A stretch of 64,000 bases of DNA from the NCBI GenBank assembly GCA_902783165.1, contig CACZPU010000036.1:19658-83657 (forward strand), written 5' to 3'. This stretch comes from an uncultured Prevotellaceae bacterium. GTDB lineage: Bacteria > Bacteroidota > Bacteroidia > Bacteroidales > Bacteroidaceae. A program made the position numbers and the translations under genes. A model generated the notes under the pieces. The model had not been told where the DNA came from, did not search any database, and saw only the letters and a list, made by a program, of their open reading frames with translations. Positions 19,235 to 28,146 of the stretch are shown in pieces; the first letter of the stretch is position 1; each line of letters begins with the position of its first letter.

Positions 19235-22200
19235 TTAGTTGAAAATGTACTTTATACCTACGGAAGCATACCAGCATTGGCCAATGGCATGGTTAGGAAT
19301 CCATGTCTTGTTCTCAGGAGCAACAGCTTTCGGAGTAGAGAATGTAGCATAGCCCTGTCCATCAACGCCCTCGTACTTGAGAATGCGTCCTTCGTTGAGA
19401 GCGGGATTCATGTACTTGCTGACACCCCAGCTTGAGCTGAAGAAGTTAAGTACGTTTTTCATATCAAGACTGAGTTGCAGTCTGTGTTTTGTCTTTCCCC
19501 AATTCACCTTGAAATCATGTTTATAGCTGAAATCAATACGGTGTACCCATGGATTGTAAATGCTGTATGCTTCGGCGTATTCGCCCTGATGCTTCTTAAG
19601 ATAGCTGTCGTTGTGTACAAATTCCATGAAACGATTCTTGTCATTATCTGATATGAAGCGGAACTGATTGTTTAGCACTTCCTCGTCTGTTGGAATATAA
19701 ATGGCATCGTAATTATAACCATCGCCATTCATGTCATTGGCCATCATGTATGAATAGTTATAACCACCACGCCACGTCTCGTAAATGAAACTGTAATGAT
19801 TGCCACTCTTGTCGTGGATGGTCGCATTGGCAACAAAACGGTCTGGAGTGACATATTGAGAATTGTGTAACTTGATGTTGTTGGGACCTTCTGAAGTTGG
19901 AACATAGGTGAAAGCCGACTCTGCTGCTGAACCAGGCATACCAGTGACTTCTTTAGAGGCGGTTCGTGTATATGCAGCCATCAAACTAATCCATTCTGCA
20001 GGTTGTAGATTAACCATGAAATTGGCAGACCATCCATAACCACGACTTGTATTCTCTAAGACAAATGCCTTCGTTTCTGTCCGGAAATCGGATGGATATA
20101 TGGGTCTATTATCTACACCATTGAACCGAGCAAAACCGCCAACATTTGGAATACTCCAATCTGAAATACAAACGGCATTGATTGTCTTGTTGAAAATACC
20201 TTCAACGGTTACAGTGAATGGGAATGGAACAGGCAACTGATAGTCAACGGCCAAGGAAGTCTTCCATACCTGTGGCATCTTGAATTTCGGGTCAACTGCA
20301 GATATTGATGATGGTACAGTACCGTCATCAGGATTTACTGTTGATGGAAATCCCATGTCGAACAGTTTGTCACGTAATGCAGCTATATTGGCATTGCCAT
20401 TGGCGTCTGTAGCCAAACCGCCTTTGAACTGTGTCATGATTTCTGTCATGTCTGGATATTTTTCTCTGACTGCAGAAGGCAGATTGTTGTATTTGGTAGA
20501 TGGCCCAAGTTGAGCTTGATATTGTACCAGACCTCCATTGGTAGGCATGTTTGTAAAGAATACAAGAGGTAGGCGCCCTGAGAATAAACCTGTACCACCA
20601 CGTACTTTGAGAGTTTTGTTACCAAGAACGTCCCATGTAAAACCAAGACGTGGAGACAAAGTCAGGCTTGAAGAAGGCCATTTTCCAGTGTCAATATGAC
20701 GAATAGATCCATTATTGTTGTTGTAATTCAATGCCAAAATGGCGTTGTTGGTCATCAAATCGTTATTGTTGAAGAACAAACCGTCGAAACGTATGCCATA
20801 TGTCAGTTTGAACCTGTTATTTACATTCCAGTCATCCTGTGCATAGAGGCCGGCTTTGTTGAATTGAACACGGGCTGCTGGCTTAGACTCACCGTCATAG
20901 CCGTAAGTAAGACAAACCACTTCTGGAGTTGCTCCATTAATGAAATCCTCAATGCTCTTGTATCTGTAGTATCCTGTACCATTACGCATATACTGGTTGT
21001 CTGCCATCTGATGCTCGAATGTAAGACCGGCTGTAATTTTATGATTTGCAACATAGTAGGTAATATCGTCCTTTACATTCCATATGGTGTTGTGCACGGC
21101 ATTGTTCCATGTGAATAGTTCATATCCAAGAGCCATATAGTTAGCGGTATTGCCTGTTCCGTCGAGAATGTCAATGAATGGGAATTCTGATGAATCAGAA
21201 CCTCTCACATCATCAAGTTTAGAATATGTAGCAAGGAACTGGTTTGAAATTTTATCAGAAAGTCTACTATTCAGGTCAAGAGAGAAAGAGTGAACCAAGT
21301 TGTCCATACTGTACATTGAGTTGGCGAAGGACATCGAATACTGCGACATTCGACTGTAGGCCGAGCGTTCTCCTCCGTCCATAGATGATGCATTAGGCGA
21401 ATTCCAATAATTATTCTTGGTATAGTTGTAGCGTAATGCCAAATGATGCATGTCATTGATGTTCCAGTCAAGACGAGCCAGAATCTTGTAGTTGCTCTCA
21501 TCTGCAGGGAAGTTTGTATATGAACCAGTGTTGTATCCATATTTGTTTTTCACAAATTCTGAAACCATTTGTAGGTCTCTGAGTGTTGTTCGGGACAGAT
21601 AGTTGTCTGGATCAGCTTCTCCGTTTTCTGTACCTCTCCAACGGTTGACTATAGTTGGCGACTTTATCATCTCACCATTTACAAAGAAGAACAGTTTGTT
21701 TTTAATGATAGGGCCTCCCAATGTGAAACCGTAAGTTGTGGTTTGGCTTTTGGCACGAGCACCGTTGATTTGCTCGCGGTCAATGGCATCTCCCTGCATG
21801 TTTTCGTTTTGGTGATAAACATAAGCACTGCCTTTAAAAGTGTTGGTTCCTGATTTCGTAATGGCATTGACACCACCACCAATGAAGTTTGTCTCGCGAA
21901 CATCAAACGGTGAAATCACAACTTGAAGTTCTTCAATAGCATCAATAGATATGGGATTACCACCACCAGGAAGGTTCGAACTTAAACCAAAGTTGTTGTT
22001 AAAGTTGGCTCCGTCGACGGTGAAATTGGCTGTGCGTCCGTCTGTTCCGGCAAAACTCATACCATTTCCTCCATAAGGAGAAAGGCGTGTTACATCAGTG
22101 ATGCTTCTACTAACTGTAGGCAGATTGGTTATTTGAGCATTGTTGATGTTTGTCGTGGCACCAGTCTTCTCGGCAGCAAATTTGGATGCACTTCCCGTTA

Positions 22201-22561
22201 CTATTACCTCTGACAGCTCGTTGGCGTCCTCAGAAATCTGAACACTAATGTTGCTCGTCTCTCCAAGTTGAAGCGTGATATTCTTCAGTGTCTTGGTTAG
22301 AAAACCGACATACGATACAGATACAGAATATGGACCACCTGTACGCATACCTTGAATGTTGAATCGACCATCAATATTGGTCACAGCTGTATAACGAGTA
22401 CCCGATGGCTCGTGTACAGCTTGAATGGAAGCACCGATAACTACCTCGTTGCTACCAGCAATCGTCACTTTTCCGCTCATGGCGGAAGTGATAATCTGTG
22501 CCATGGATGATGTTGCCATCATAAAAACCATTGACACCAGAAAGACAATTTTTTTCTGCAT
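19235..22561 (-). CDS. Oar-like TonB-dependent outer-membrane receptor
   Basis: A receptor of 1108 residues from the ATG at 22561. The frame stays open for 31 more codons upstream, but the signal peptide MQKKIVFLVSMVFMMATSSM and the promoter at 22602-22632 both favour this start. After the signal come a carboxypeptidase-regulatory-like beta domain (about 25-120), a TonB-box-like segment near ELSEVIVTG, a plug domain (DVTRLSPYGG, TDGRTANFTVDGANFNNNFG), and a beta barrel ending IKYIFN with a terminal-region aromatic. The plug sequence and GGPIIKNKLFFFVNGE are like those of Oar-type receptors rather than SusC, and no SusD partner follows. It imports or binds an unknown large ligand with energy from TonB-ExbBD. 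Confidence 0.85.
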   Translation of the reverse strand: MQKKIVFLVSMVFMMATSSMAQIITSAMSGKVTIAGSNEVVIGASIQAVHEPSGTRYTAVTNIDGRFNIQGMRTGGPYSVSVSYVGFLTKTLKNITLQLGETSNISVQISEDANELSEVIVTGSASKFAAEKTGATTNINNAQITNLPTVSRSITDVTRLSPYGGNGMSFAGTDGRTANFTVDGANFNNNFGLSSNLPGGGNPISIDAIEELQVVISPFDVRETNFIGGGVNAITKSGTNTFKGSAYVYHQNENMQGDAIDREQINGARAKSQTTTYGFTLGGPIIKNKLFFFVNGEMIKSPTIVNRWRGTENGEADPDNYLSRTTLRDLQMVSEFVKNKYGYNTGSYTNFPADESNYKILARLDWNINDMHHLALRYNYTKNNYWNSPNASSMDGGERSAYSRMSQYSMSFANSMYSMDNLVHSFSLDLNSRLSDKISNQFLATYSKLDDVRGSDSSEFPFIDILDGTGNTANYMALGYELFTWNNAVHNTIWNVKDDITYYVANHKITAGLTFEHQMADNQYMRNGTGYYRYKSIEDFINGATPEVVCLTYGYDGESKPAARVQFNKAGLYAQDDWNVNNRFKLTYGIRFDGLFFNNNDLMTNNAILALNYNNNNGSIRHIDTGKWPSSSLTLSPRLGFTWDVLGNKTLKVRGGTGLFSGRLPLVFFTNMPTNGGLVQYQAQLGPSTKYNNLPSAVREKYPDMTEIMTQFKGGLATDANGNANIAALRDKLFDMGFPSTVNPDDGTVPSSISAVDPKFKMPQVWKTSLAVDYQLPVPFPFTVTVEGIFNKTINAVCISDWSIPNVGGFARFNGVDNRPIYPSDFRTETKAFVLENTSRGYGWSANFMVNLQPAEWISLMAAYTRTASKEVTGMPGSAAESAFTYVPTSEGPNNIKLHNSQYVTPDRFVANATIHDKSGNHYSFIYETWRGGYNYSYMMANDMNGDGYNYDAIYIPTDEEVLNNQFRFISDNDKNRFMEFVHNDSYLKKHQGEYAEAYSIYNPWVHRIDFSYKHDFKVNWGKTKHRLQLSLDMKNVLNFFSSSWGVSKYMNPALNEGRILKYEGVDGQGYATFSTPKAVAPENKTWIPNHAIGQCWYASVGIKYIFN

Positions 22562-22601
22562 AACGTTTTTATAATATAATATGAATGTTGTTATTTGTGT
22601 G

Positions 22602-22632
22602 CAAAGATAACGAAAAAATATGTATTCGCAAA
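22602..22632 (-). promoter_or_regulatory. Promoter of the receptor-lipoprotein operon
   Basis: Minus strand: -33 box TTTG (22629-22632), 19-base spacer, -7 box TATCTTTG (22602-22609), 40 bases before the chosen start codon. Confidence 0.75.
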
Positions 22633-22722
22633 TGCTTTTATGAAAAAGAACCATTCATTTTTTTCATATTATGATTCTTAATTGATATTATCAAAGAAAG
22701 AGATAATGATGGAGAAGAATAA

Positions 22723-22762
22723 AAACAAGAAACGCCACCTATATATGGAGGCGTTTCTTGTT
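22723..22762 (-). terminator. Terminator after galE
   Basis: Perfect 13-pair stem (AACAAGAAACGCC and its complement) with a 14-base loop and flanking A/T residues, 29 bases after the galE stop codon. It closes the rnf-galE gene run. Confidence 0.75.
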
Positions 22763-22791
22763 CGTATTGATAGAAATCTATAGATACAGCT

Positions 22792-23832
22792 TCATTGAAT
22801 ACCGTCTTCACGAAGTTTTAGCTGCCATTTCCATGCAGAACGAAGAACATCGTCGATATTCGCTTCAGCCTTCCAGCCGAGCACTTTGTTGGCCTTATCA
22901 ACGTTACCCCAAACTTTCTCGATATCGCCTTCACGCCGTGGAGCGTATTTCCAGTTGAGTTTTACTCCAGTGGCCTTTTCAAAACCTTCTACTACTTCAA
23001 GAGTGCTAAGTCCTTTGCCTGTTCCGATATTGAAAATTTCAACAGGATCAGTTTCGGGGTGGTCAAGTACTCTTTCCATGGCTTTAACATGAGCCTTTGC
23101 AAGATCTACAACGTAGATATAGTCGCGAATACATGTACCATCTTCTGTATGATAGTCATTTCCGAATATCTTCAATTGTTCGCGAATACCAATAGCGGTT
23201 TGGGTGACAAATGGTATGAGATTCATTGGGACACCATTTGGCAACTCACCTATTAATGCTGAAGGATGTGCACCAATTGGGTTGAAATATCTAAGAATCA
23301 CCGCTTTGATATTTGCTCCACTATGGATATAATCTTGAATAATCTCTTCGTTGATTTGCTTGGTATTGCCATAGGGTGACAAGGCCTTTTGGATGGGAGC
23401 TTCTTCTGTTACGGGAAGATTCTCCTTGGAAGGTTGTCCGTAAACAGTACAGCTCGATGAAAAGATAATACCATTCACATCATATTTGGGCATAAGTTCC
23501 AGCAGATTTAGCAAGGATGTGATGTTGTTGCGATAGTACAACAACGGCTTCTCAACACTCTCCCCCACAGCCTTACTGGCAGCAAAGTGTATGATACCCT
23601 TGATGTCCGGATATTTTTTGAAGACATTCTTTAAGGCCTCCATGTTACAACAGTCCACTTGTTCAAATGCTGGGCGTACACCAGTTATTCCCTCAATACC
23701 ATCAACTACTTCAGCTTTAGAATTTGAGAGATTGTCCACAATCACCACTTGGTACCCTGCCTGCTGCAGTTCAACGGTAGTGTGACTGCCGATGAAGCCT
23801 GTTCCGCCCGTAACAAGAATAGTTTGTTTCAT
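22792..23832 (-). CDS. galE: UDP-glucose 4-epimerase
   Basis: A 346-residue short-chain dehydrogenase/reductase that interconverts UDP-glucose and UDP-galactose with bound NAD. The Rossmann motif GGTGFIGSH is at residues 8-16, the catalytic Ser is in FSSSCTVYG and the catalytic Tyr-x3-Lys in SPYGNTK; RYFNPIGAHPS and the substrate-binding NGVPMNLIPF are typical of GalE. Two ATG codons lie side by side at 23833-23835 and 23830-23832; the second gives the usual MKQTILVTGG start. It follows rnfA on the same strand with about 50 bases between and no recognisable promoter, so it may be the last gene of the rnf transcript. Confidence 0.9.
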   Translation of the reverse strand: MKQTILVTGGTGFIGSHTTVELQQAGYQVVIVDNLSNSKAEVVDGIEGITGVRPAFEQVDCCNMEALKNVFKKYPDIKGIIHFAASKAVGESVEKPLLYYRNNITSLLNLLELMPKYDVNGIIFSSSCTVYGQPSKENLPVTEEAPIQKALSPYGNTKQINEEIIQDYIHSGANIKAVILRYFNPIGAHPSALIGELPNGVPMNLIPFVTQTAIGIREQLKIFGNDYHTEDGTCIRDYIYVVDLAKAHVKAMERVLDHPETDPVEIFNIGTGKGLSTLEVVEGFEKATGVKLNWKYAPRREGDIEKVWGNVDKANKVLGWKAEANIDDVLRSAWKWQLKLREDGIQ

Positions 23833-23887
23833 CATTATTTTCAATGTAATTGTTTGTTCCTTGAGTGTATTGTATTATTAAACTATA

Positions 23888-24490
23888 TTATTCAAGGCCA
23901 AACAAAGATCTCAAACCTCCATCAACTCCAGAGAACCCCATAAAGGCAAGGCTAAGTAAACCTGCTGTTACCAATACTATTGCTGTACCTTGCATACCCT
24001 TTGGAATCTTCACCAATGCCATTTGCTCGCGGATACCAGCAAACACGGTCAACGCAAGTCCAAAGCCAATGGCTGTTGAAAATGCATAAACAATACTTTG
24101 TAGCAAAGAGAAATCCTTTTGAATAACAAGGATGGCTACACCCAATACGGCGCAGTTAGTTGTAATTAGCGGAAGGAATATTCCTAAAGCCTGATAAAGT
24201 GCTGGTGATACTTTTTTTAAAATAATTTCAACCATTTGTACCAATGATGCAATCACGAGGATAAATACAATGGTCTGCAGGTACTGGAGTCCGAAAACGT
24301 TCAGCACGAAGTGTTGTATAAGATATGTCACAATGGTGGCTAATGTCATGACGAATGCAACAGCAGCCGACATTCCTAATGATGTGCTGATTTTTTGAGA
24401 TACACCTAAAAAGGGGCATATACCAAGAAACTGCGACAGAATGATGTTGTTTACAAATATCGCGGATATAAAGATAAGTAAGTATTCCAT
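23888..24490 (-). CDS. rnfA: Rnf complex subunit A
   Basis: A 200-residue integral membrane subunit of the Rnf complex, which couples ferredoxin oxidation and NAD reduction to Na+ or H+ pumping. About six hydrophobic helices are visible. The opening FISAIFVNNIILSQFLGICPFLGVS and LPLITTNCAVLGVA are hallmark RnfA/NqrE segments; the Cys residues in GICP and TNCA are the ones that ligate the membrane 2Fe-2S cluster shared with RnfE. It is the last rnf gene, 27 bases after rnfE. Confidence 0.93.
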   Translation of the reverse strand: MEYLLIFISAIFVNNIILSQFLGICPFLGVSQKISTSLGMSAAVAFVMTLATIVTYLIQHFVLNVFGLQYLQTIVFILVIASLVQMVEIILKKVSPALYQALGIFLPLITTNCAVLGVAILVIQKDFSLLQSIVYAFSTAIGFGLALTVFAGIREQMALVKIPKGMQGTAIVLVTAGLLSLAFMGFSGVDGGLRSLFGLE

Positions 24491-24517
24491 AATTCAATTA
24501 TTTATAATCAACTTTCA

Positions 24518-25099
24518 TCAATTCTTTATTTTATTAATGATTGCTACCAGGAATCCCAATGTGATGAAAGCTCCCGGAGGCAGTACGAACATAAGCATAT
24601 TATAGGTTTCGGGCAGCAGTGTGAATCCAAAGATGCTACCGGCTCCCAACAGTTCACGACAGATTCCAAGAAGTGTCAGACCAAGGGTAAAACCCAATCC
24701 AATCCCAATACCGTCCATCAAACTTTCTCCTGCACCATTCTTTGCAGCAAACGCTTCTGCACGACCAAGGATGACGCAATTCACCACAATCAGTGGGATG
24801 AACAAGCCCAAAGATGCGTAAATATCGGGGAGATAGGCCTGCATCACCATTTGCAAGATTGTAACAAATGAAGCAATGACCACAATGAACACTGGGATGC
24901 GCACCATGTCGGGCGTGAGTTTCTTGATGAGCGAAATAACCACATTTGAACAAATAAGCACGAACATGGTTGCTAGACCCATGGCCATACCATTGCTTGC
25001 ACTAGTGGTAGTGGCCAATGTCGGACACATACCAAGCATCAATACAAAGGTAGGGTTCTCTTTGATGATGCCGTTCTTAATAATACTCAGATAGTTCAT
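24518..25099 (-). CDS. rnfE: Rnf complex subunit E
   Basis: A 193-residue membrane subunit homologous to RnfA and NqrD, with about six helices in the inverted repeat arrangement of this pair. LMLGMCPTLATTTSA near residue 23 and FIPLIVVNCVILGRAEAFA near 105-123 contain the two Cys residues expected to bind the membrane iron-sulfur cluster with RnfA. The start overlaps the rnfG stop (ATGA), indicating coupled translation. Confidence 0.93.
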   Translation of the reverse strand: MNYLSIIKNGIIKENPTFVLMLGMCPTLATTTSASNGMAMGLATMFVLICSNVVISLIKKLTPDMVRIPVFIVVIASFVTILQMVMQAYLPDIYASLGLFIPLIVVNCVILGRAEAFAAKNGAGESLMDGIGIGLGFTLGLTLLGICRELLGAGSIFGFTLLPETYNMLMFVLPPGAFITLGFLVAIINKIKN

Positions 25100-25725
25100 T
25101 CTTTACCTCCTTCTTTTTTTGTTGCGGTTGTCTCTCCATCAATTGGTGTAGCCTTGAAAGCCTTATAGGCATTATTAACAGCCAACAGGAATGCACGGCT
25201 GGTTATGGTTGATGCAGTGATGGCATCCACCTGACCACCATCTTTCGACACAACAAGTTCTTCTTTAGGGTTCTTACCGATAATATCTCCTTTTTCACCT
25301 TTCTGGAACCACTTGTCGGCTTTGGCTCCTAGGCCAGGAGTTTCAGCATGTTCCAAAAGAGTATATCCTAAAATGTTGCCTTCTGCGTCAAAGCCGACCA
25401 ATATCTTCAAATCTCCCCCGAAACCACTTGTGGTGCTTTCTACGGCAGCTCCCAAATCTTTCTTCTGTGCATCTTTTGTTTGATAGATGATATAGGTTAG
25501 TTCCTTACCTTTAGCATCGTTCTGTCTTACTGTATCTGTCTTTGAGACAGTAAGATTTTCAACACACATCACGGCTTTGATACCGTCTGCAAGGGCTTTT
25601 TCCTTTTGAAGGGCTATAGGTCCCTCTGTGGCATGATTCACGTAGGCAAGTATACAGCCCGTGATGACTGCTACCCCAGTGAGTACCAGCACCATATTTG
25701 TTACTGATGATTTTAGTTTTTCCAT
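25096..25725 (-). CDS. rnfG: Rnf complex subunit G (covalent FMN subunit)
   Basis: A 209-residue subunit with one N-terminal helix (residues 8-30) and a periplasmic FMN-binding domain. The helix is followed by HATEGPIALQKEKALADG. The FMN attachment site near residue 175 reads DAITASTITSRA; family members carry S/T-G-A-T-x-S/T, so Gly-Ala are replaced by Ala-Ser here while the flavin-bearing Thr and following T/S remain. GAVESTTSGFGGDLKI and AETPGLGAK are further RnfG motifs. It lies between rnfD (12 bases away) and rnfE (4-base overlap). Confidence 0.9.
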   Translation of the reverse strand: MEKLKSSVTNMVLVLTGVAVITGCILAYVNHATEGPIALQKEKALADGIKAVMCVENLTVSKTDTVRQNDAKGKELTYIIYQTKDAQKKDLGAAVESTTSGFGGDLKILVGFDAEGNILGYTLLEHAETPGLGAKADKWFQKGEKGDIIGKNPKEELVVSKDGGQVDAITASTITSRAFLLAVNNAYKAFKATPIDGETTATKKEGGKE

Positions 25726-25737
25726 TATTCTGCCCTC

Positions 25738-26739
25738 CTATTTCTTTTCCGGCACCTCACCGAAACGTTTGGGTTTTACATACGTGTTGATGATAGGTGT
25801 GAATGCATTCATGATTAGAATGGCAAACGACATTCCTTCGGGATAGGAACCCCAATTACGGATTACTACAGTTAGCAAACCAATGGCAATGCCATAGATT
25901 ATCTGTCCCTTGCCAGTCATAGGTGAAGTGACATAGTCGGTTGCCATGAAAATAGCTCCAAGCATCAGACCGCCAGTTAGTATCTCTGCAAATGGATCGG
26001 CGTAAATAGGATTAGCTAGATGGAGCACTCCGCAGAATACAAACACTGTACCAATGATGCTAACAGGAATATGCCATGTGATAATCTTTTTCCATAACAT
26101 ATATACCAAGCCAAGCAGCAGAGCCAGTGCACATACTTCACCGATTGTTCCTAAACCACCTGTGGGGTTGGATCCTAAAAGAAGATGGGTGGCAGAAGGC
26201 AACTGCTCAAGCAATGTGGCATCACCAGTTTTGATAGCTGTTTTCATAATGGCAAGCGGTGTTGCTCCAGTCTCTGCATCAAGATAACTTGTCAATTGTC
26301 CTGCAACAGGCCAAGAGGTCATCTGGGCAGGGAAACTGATGAGGAGAAACGCTCGTCCCAATAATGCGGGGTTGAAGACATTGCATCCCAAGCCGCCAAA
26401 TGTCATCTTTCCTACTCCGATGGCAAACAGTGCACCTGCAATGATAATCCAAATTGGAAGATTAGACGGCAGGTTGAATCCTAAGAGCAAGCCTGTAAGG
26501 ATAGCGCTTCCGTCGCATATCGTTATTTTTTCTCTTTTGAGAATATATTTGGCAATGGCCCACTCAAAGAATACGCAGGCAACTACGCTTGTTGCAAGCA
26601 CAATGGCTGAACCTAAGCCAAAATAGAACAGCGATACTATGAGTGCGGGTATGAGCGCGATAATCACACCATACATATTCTTCTCCACACTGTCTGTTCC
26701 ATGTGCATGCGGCGATAATGATACAATTAATTTTCCCAT
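25738..26739 (-). CDS. rnfD: Rnf complex subunit D
   Basis: A 333-residue membrane subunit related to NqrB, with about eight to ten helices. The N-terminus LIVSLSPHAHGTDSVEKNMYG is typical. AETGATPLA near residue 185 is the S/T-G-A-T-P-L-A sequence whose Thr carries a covalent FMN in characterised Rnf complexes. GGLGCNVFNPALLGRAFL and ATDYVTSPMTGKGQ are further conserved stretches. The gene lies between rnfC (33 bases) and rnfG (12 bases). Confidence 0.93.
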   Translation of the reverse strand: MGKLIVSLSPHAHGTDSVEKNMYGVIIALIPALIVSLFYFGLGSAIVLATSVVACVFFEWAIAKYILKREKITICDGSAILTGLLLGFNLPSNLPIWIIIAGALFAIGVGKMTFGGLGCNVFNPALLGRAFLLISFPAQMTSWPVAGQLTSYLDAETGATPLAIMKTAIKTGDATLLEQLPSATHLLLGSNPTGGLGTIGEVCALALLLGLVYMLWKKIITWHIPVSIIGTVFVFCGVLHLANPIYADPFAEILTGGLMLGAIFMATDYVTSPMTGKGQIIYGIAIGLLTVVIRNWGSYPEGMSFAILIMNAFTPIINTYVKPKRFGEVPEKK

Positions 26740-26772
26740 TGTATGATAATCTATTTACTTATTTATTACTTA

Positions 26773-28146
26773 TTACTTTTTTGCGGCAGCTGCTCTGCTG
26801 CGGATGATACCCATTACTGTCGATTTGCCCAGTCGAATGTTATCGAGCAACGGACGGTGGGCAGGACATGTGAACTGGCATGAACCACACTCGATGCATG
26901 ACACGATATCTTCTGCCTCTACTTTTTCCCAGTTCTTTAAACTGGAACATGTAGCCAAAAGATAGGGCTCAAGGCCCATAGGACAAGCACTAACGCATTT
27001 CGCACAGCGAATACAAGGTTGGGGCTCTTTACGCTTGGCATCGTCGTCAGAAAGTATCGTCACACTATTTGTTCCTTTACATACCGGAACATCTACAGAG
27101 GTCAGAGCTTTACCCATCATCGGACCGCCAGCTAAAAGTTTGTTGTCACCTTCGGGCATACCGCCGCATGCGTCTATTAAGTCTTTCATGGGTGTTCCCA
27201 TTCTCACAAGGAAATTGCCAGGATTGGCAATCTTCTTGCCGGTTACGGTTGTATAGCGCTCAAATAATGGCTTGTTCTTCATAACTGCCTCATATACAGC
27301 AAAAGCAGTGCCAACATTCTGAACAATTGCTCCAACGTTTACAGGAATGGCAGGAGGTGCGGGAACTTGGCGGCGAATAACTGCATCTACTAATTGTTTT
27401 TCTCCTCCTTGAGGATATTTCTTTGCCAAAGCAACCACTTCAACATTGAACTTGGTGCCGTTAAATTTCTCATGGCATTTCTTGTCGAGTAGTTCTATGG
27501 CCTTTGGCTTGTTGTCTTCAATTCCAATATAGCCTTTTTCCACTTTTGCCGCCATCATCAACAATTCCAGTCCCACGAGAATTTCGTCGGCATGCTCCAT
27601 CATAAGGCGATAGTCAGCAGTAATGTACGGCTCGCATTCCACAGCATTGATAATCACGCATTCTGCTTTTGCAGTTGGCGGTGGGCAGAGTTTGATGAAT
27701 GTGGGGAATCCTGCTCCACCCATACCTGTGACGCCAGCCTTCTTGATTCGCTCAACGATTATCTCGGGAGTCAGTTCAGGATGGTCAGCAATAAGTTCCA
27801 ACTTGTTTGAGCGGTCGATGCTTTCTTCCCACTCGTCACCCTCCACATTAATGATGATTGCAGGTTTGCGATAGCCAGTGGCATCAATGGCAGTGTCTAC
27901 CTTGAACACTGTGCCAGAAACCGAAGAATAAATGGGGGCAGAAACAAAGCCTCCTGCTTCGGCAAGCAATGAACCTACTTTCACCTTGTCACCTTTCGCC
28001 ACAACCGGCTTGGCTGGTGCACCAATGTGCTGCGACAGTGGGAATATAGCTTGCTTTGGCAATGATGCTACTTTGGTTTCTACTTCGTGAGTTAGTTTAT
28101 TTTCCTCGGGATGAACACCGCCTATACGGAAAGTCTTAATTGTCAT
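26773..28146 (-). CDS. rnfC: Rnf complex subunit C (NADH-binding)
   Basis: A 457-residue peripheral subunit related to NuoF and NqrA that holds FMN and the NAD site. After an N-terminal barrel-sandwich region (residues 40-110), the Rossmann-type part contains GVTGMGGAGFPTFIK (about 135-149) and INAVECEPYITADY. Two 4Fe-4S ferredoxin motifs follow: CIRCAKCVSACPMGLEP (about 378-394) and CIECGSCQFTCPAHRP (about 417-432). It overlaps the rnfB stop by 4 bases. Enterobacterial RnfC often carries a long Ala-rich C-terminal extension; this one does not. Confidence 0.93.
   Translation of the reverse strand: MTIKTFRIGGVHPEENKLTHEVETKVASLPKQAIFPLSQHIGAPAKPVVAKGDKVKVGSLLAEAGGFVSAPIYSSVSGTVFKVDTAIDATGYRKPAIIINVEGDEWEESIDRSNKLELIADHPELTPEIIVERIKKAGVTGMGGAGFPTFIKLCPPPTAKAECVIINAVECEPYITADYRLMMEHADEILVGLELLMMAAKVEKGYIGIEDNKPKAIELLDKKCHEKFNGTKFNVEVVALAKKYPQGGEKQLVDAVIRRQVPAPPAIPVNVGAIVQNVGTAFAVYEAVMKNKPLFERYTTVTGKKIANPGNFLVRMGTPMKDLIDACGGMPEGDNKLLAGGPMMGKALTSVDVPVCKGTNSVTILSDDDAKRKEPQPCIRCAKCVSACPMGLEPYLLATCSSLKNWEKVEAEDIVSCIECGSCQFTCPAHRPLLDNIRLGKSTVMGIIRSRAAAAKK

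Noticed and set aside
20696-21118. Plus-strand open frame of 140 codons inside the TonB receptor
   Set aside because: Antisense to conserved receptor sequence; composition is not protein-like.
22562-22654. 31-codon N-terminal extension of the TonB receptor
   Set aside because: It would place extra residues before a perfect signal peptide and the promoter boxes at 22602-22632 fall inside it.
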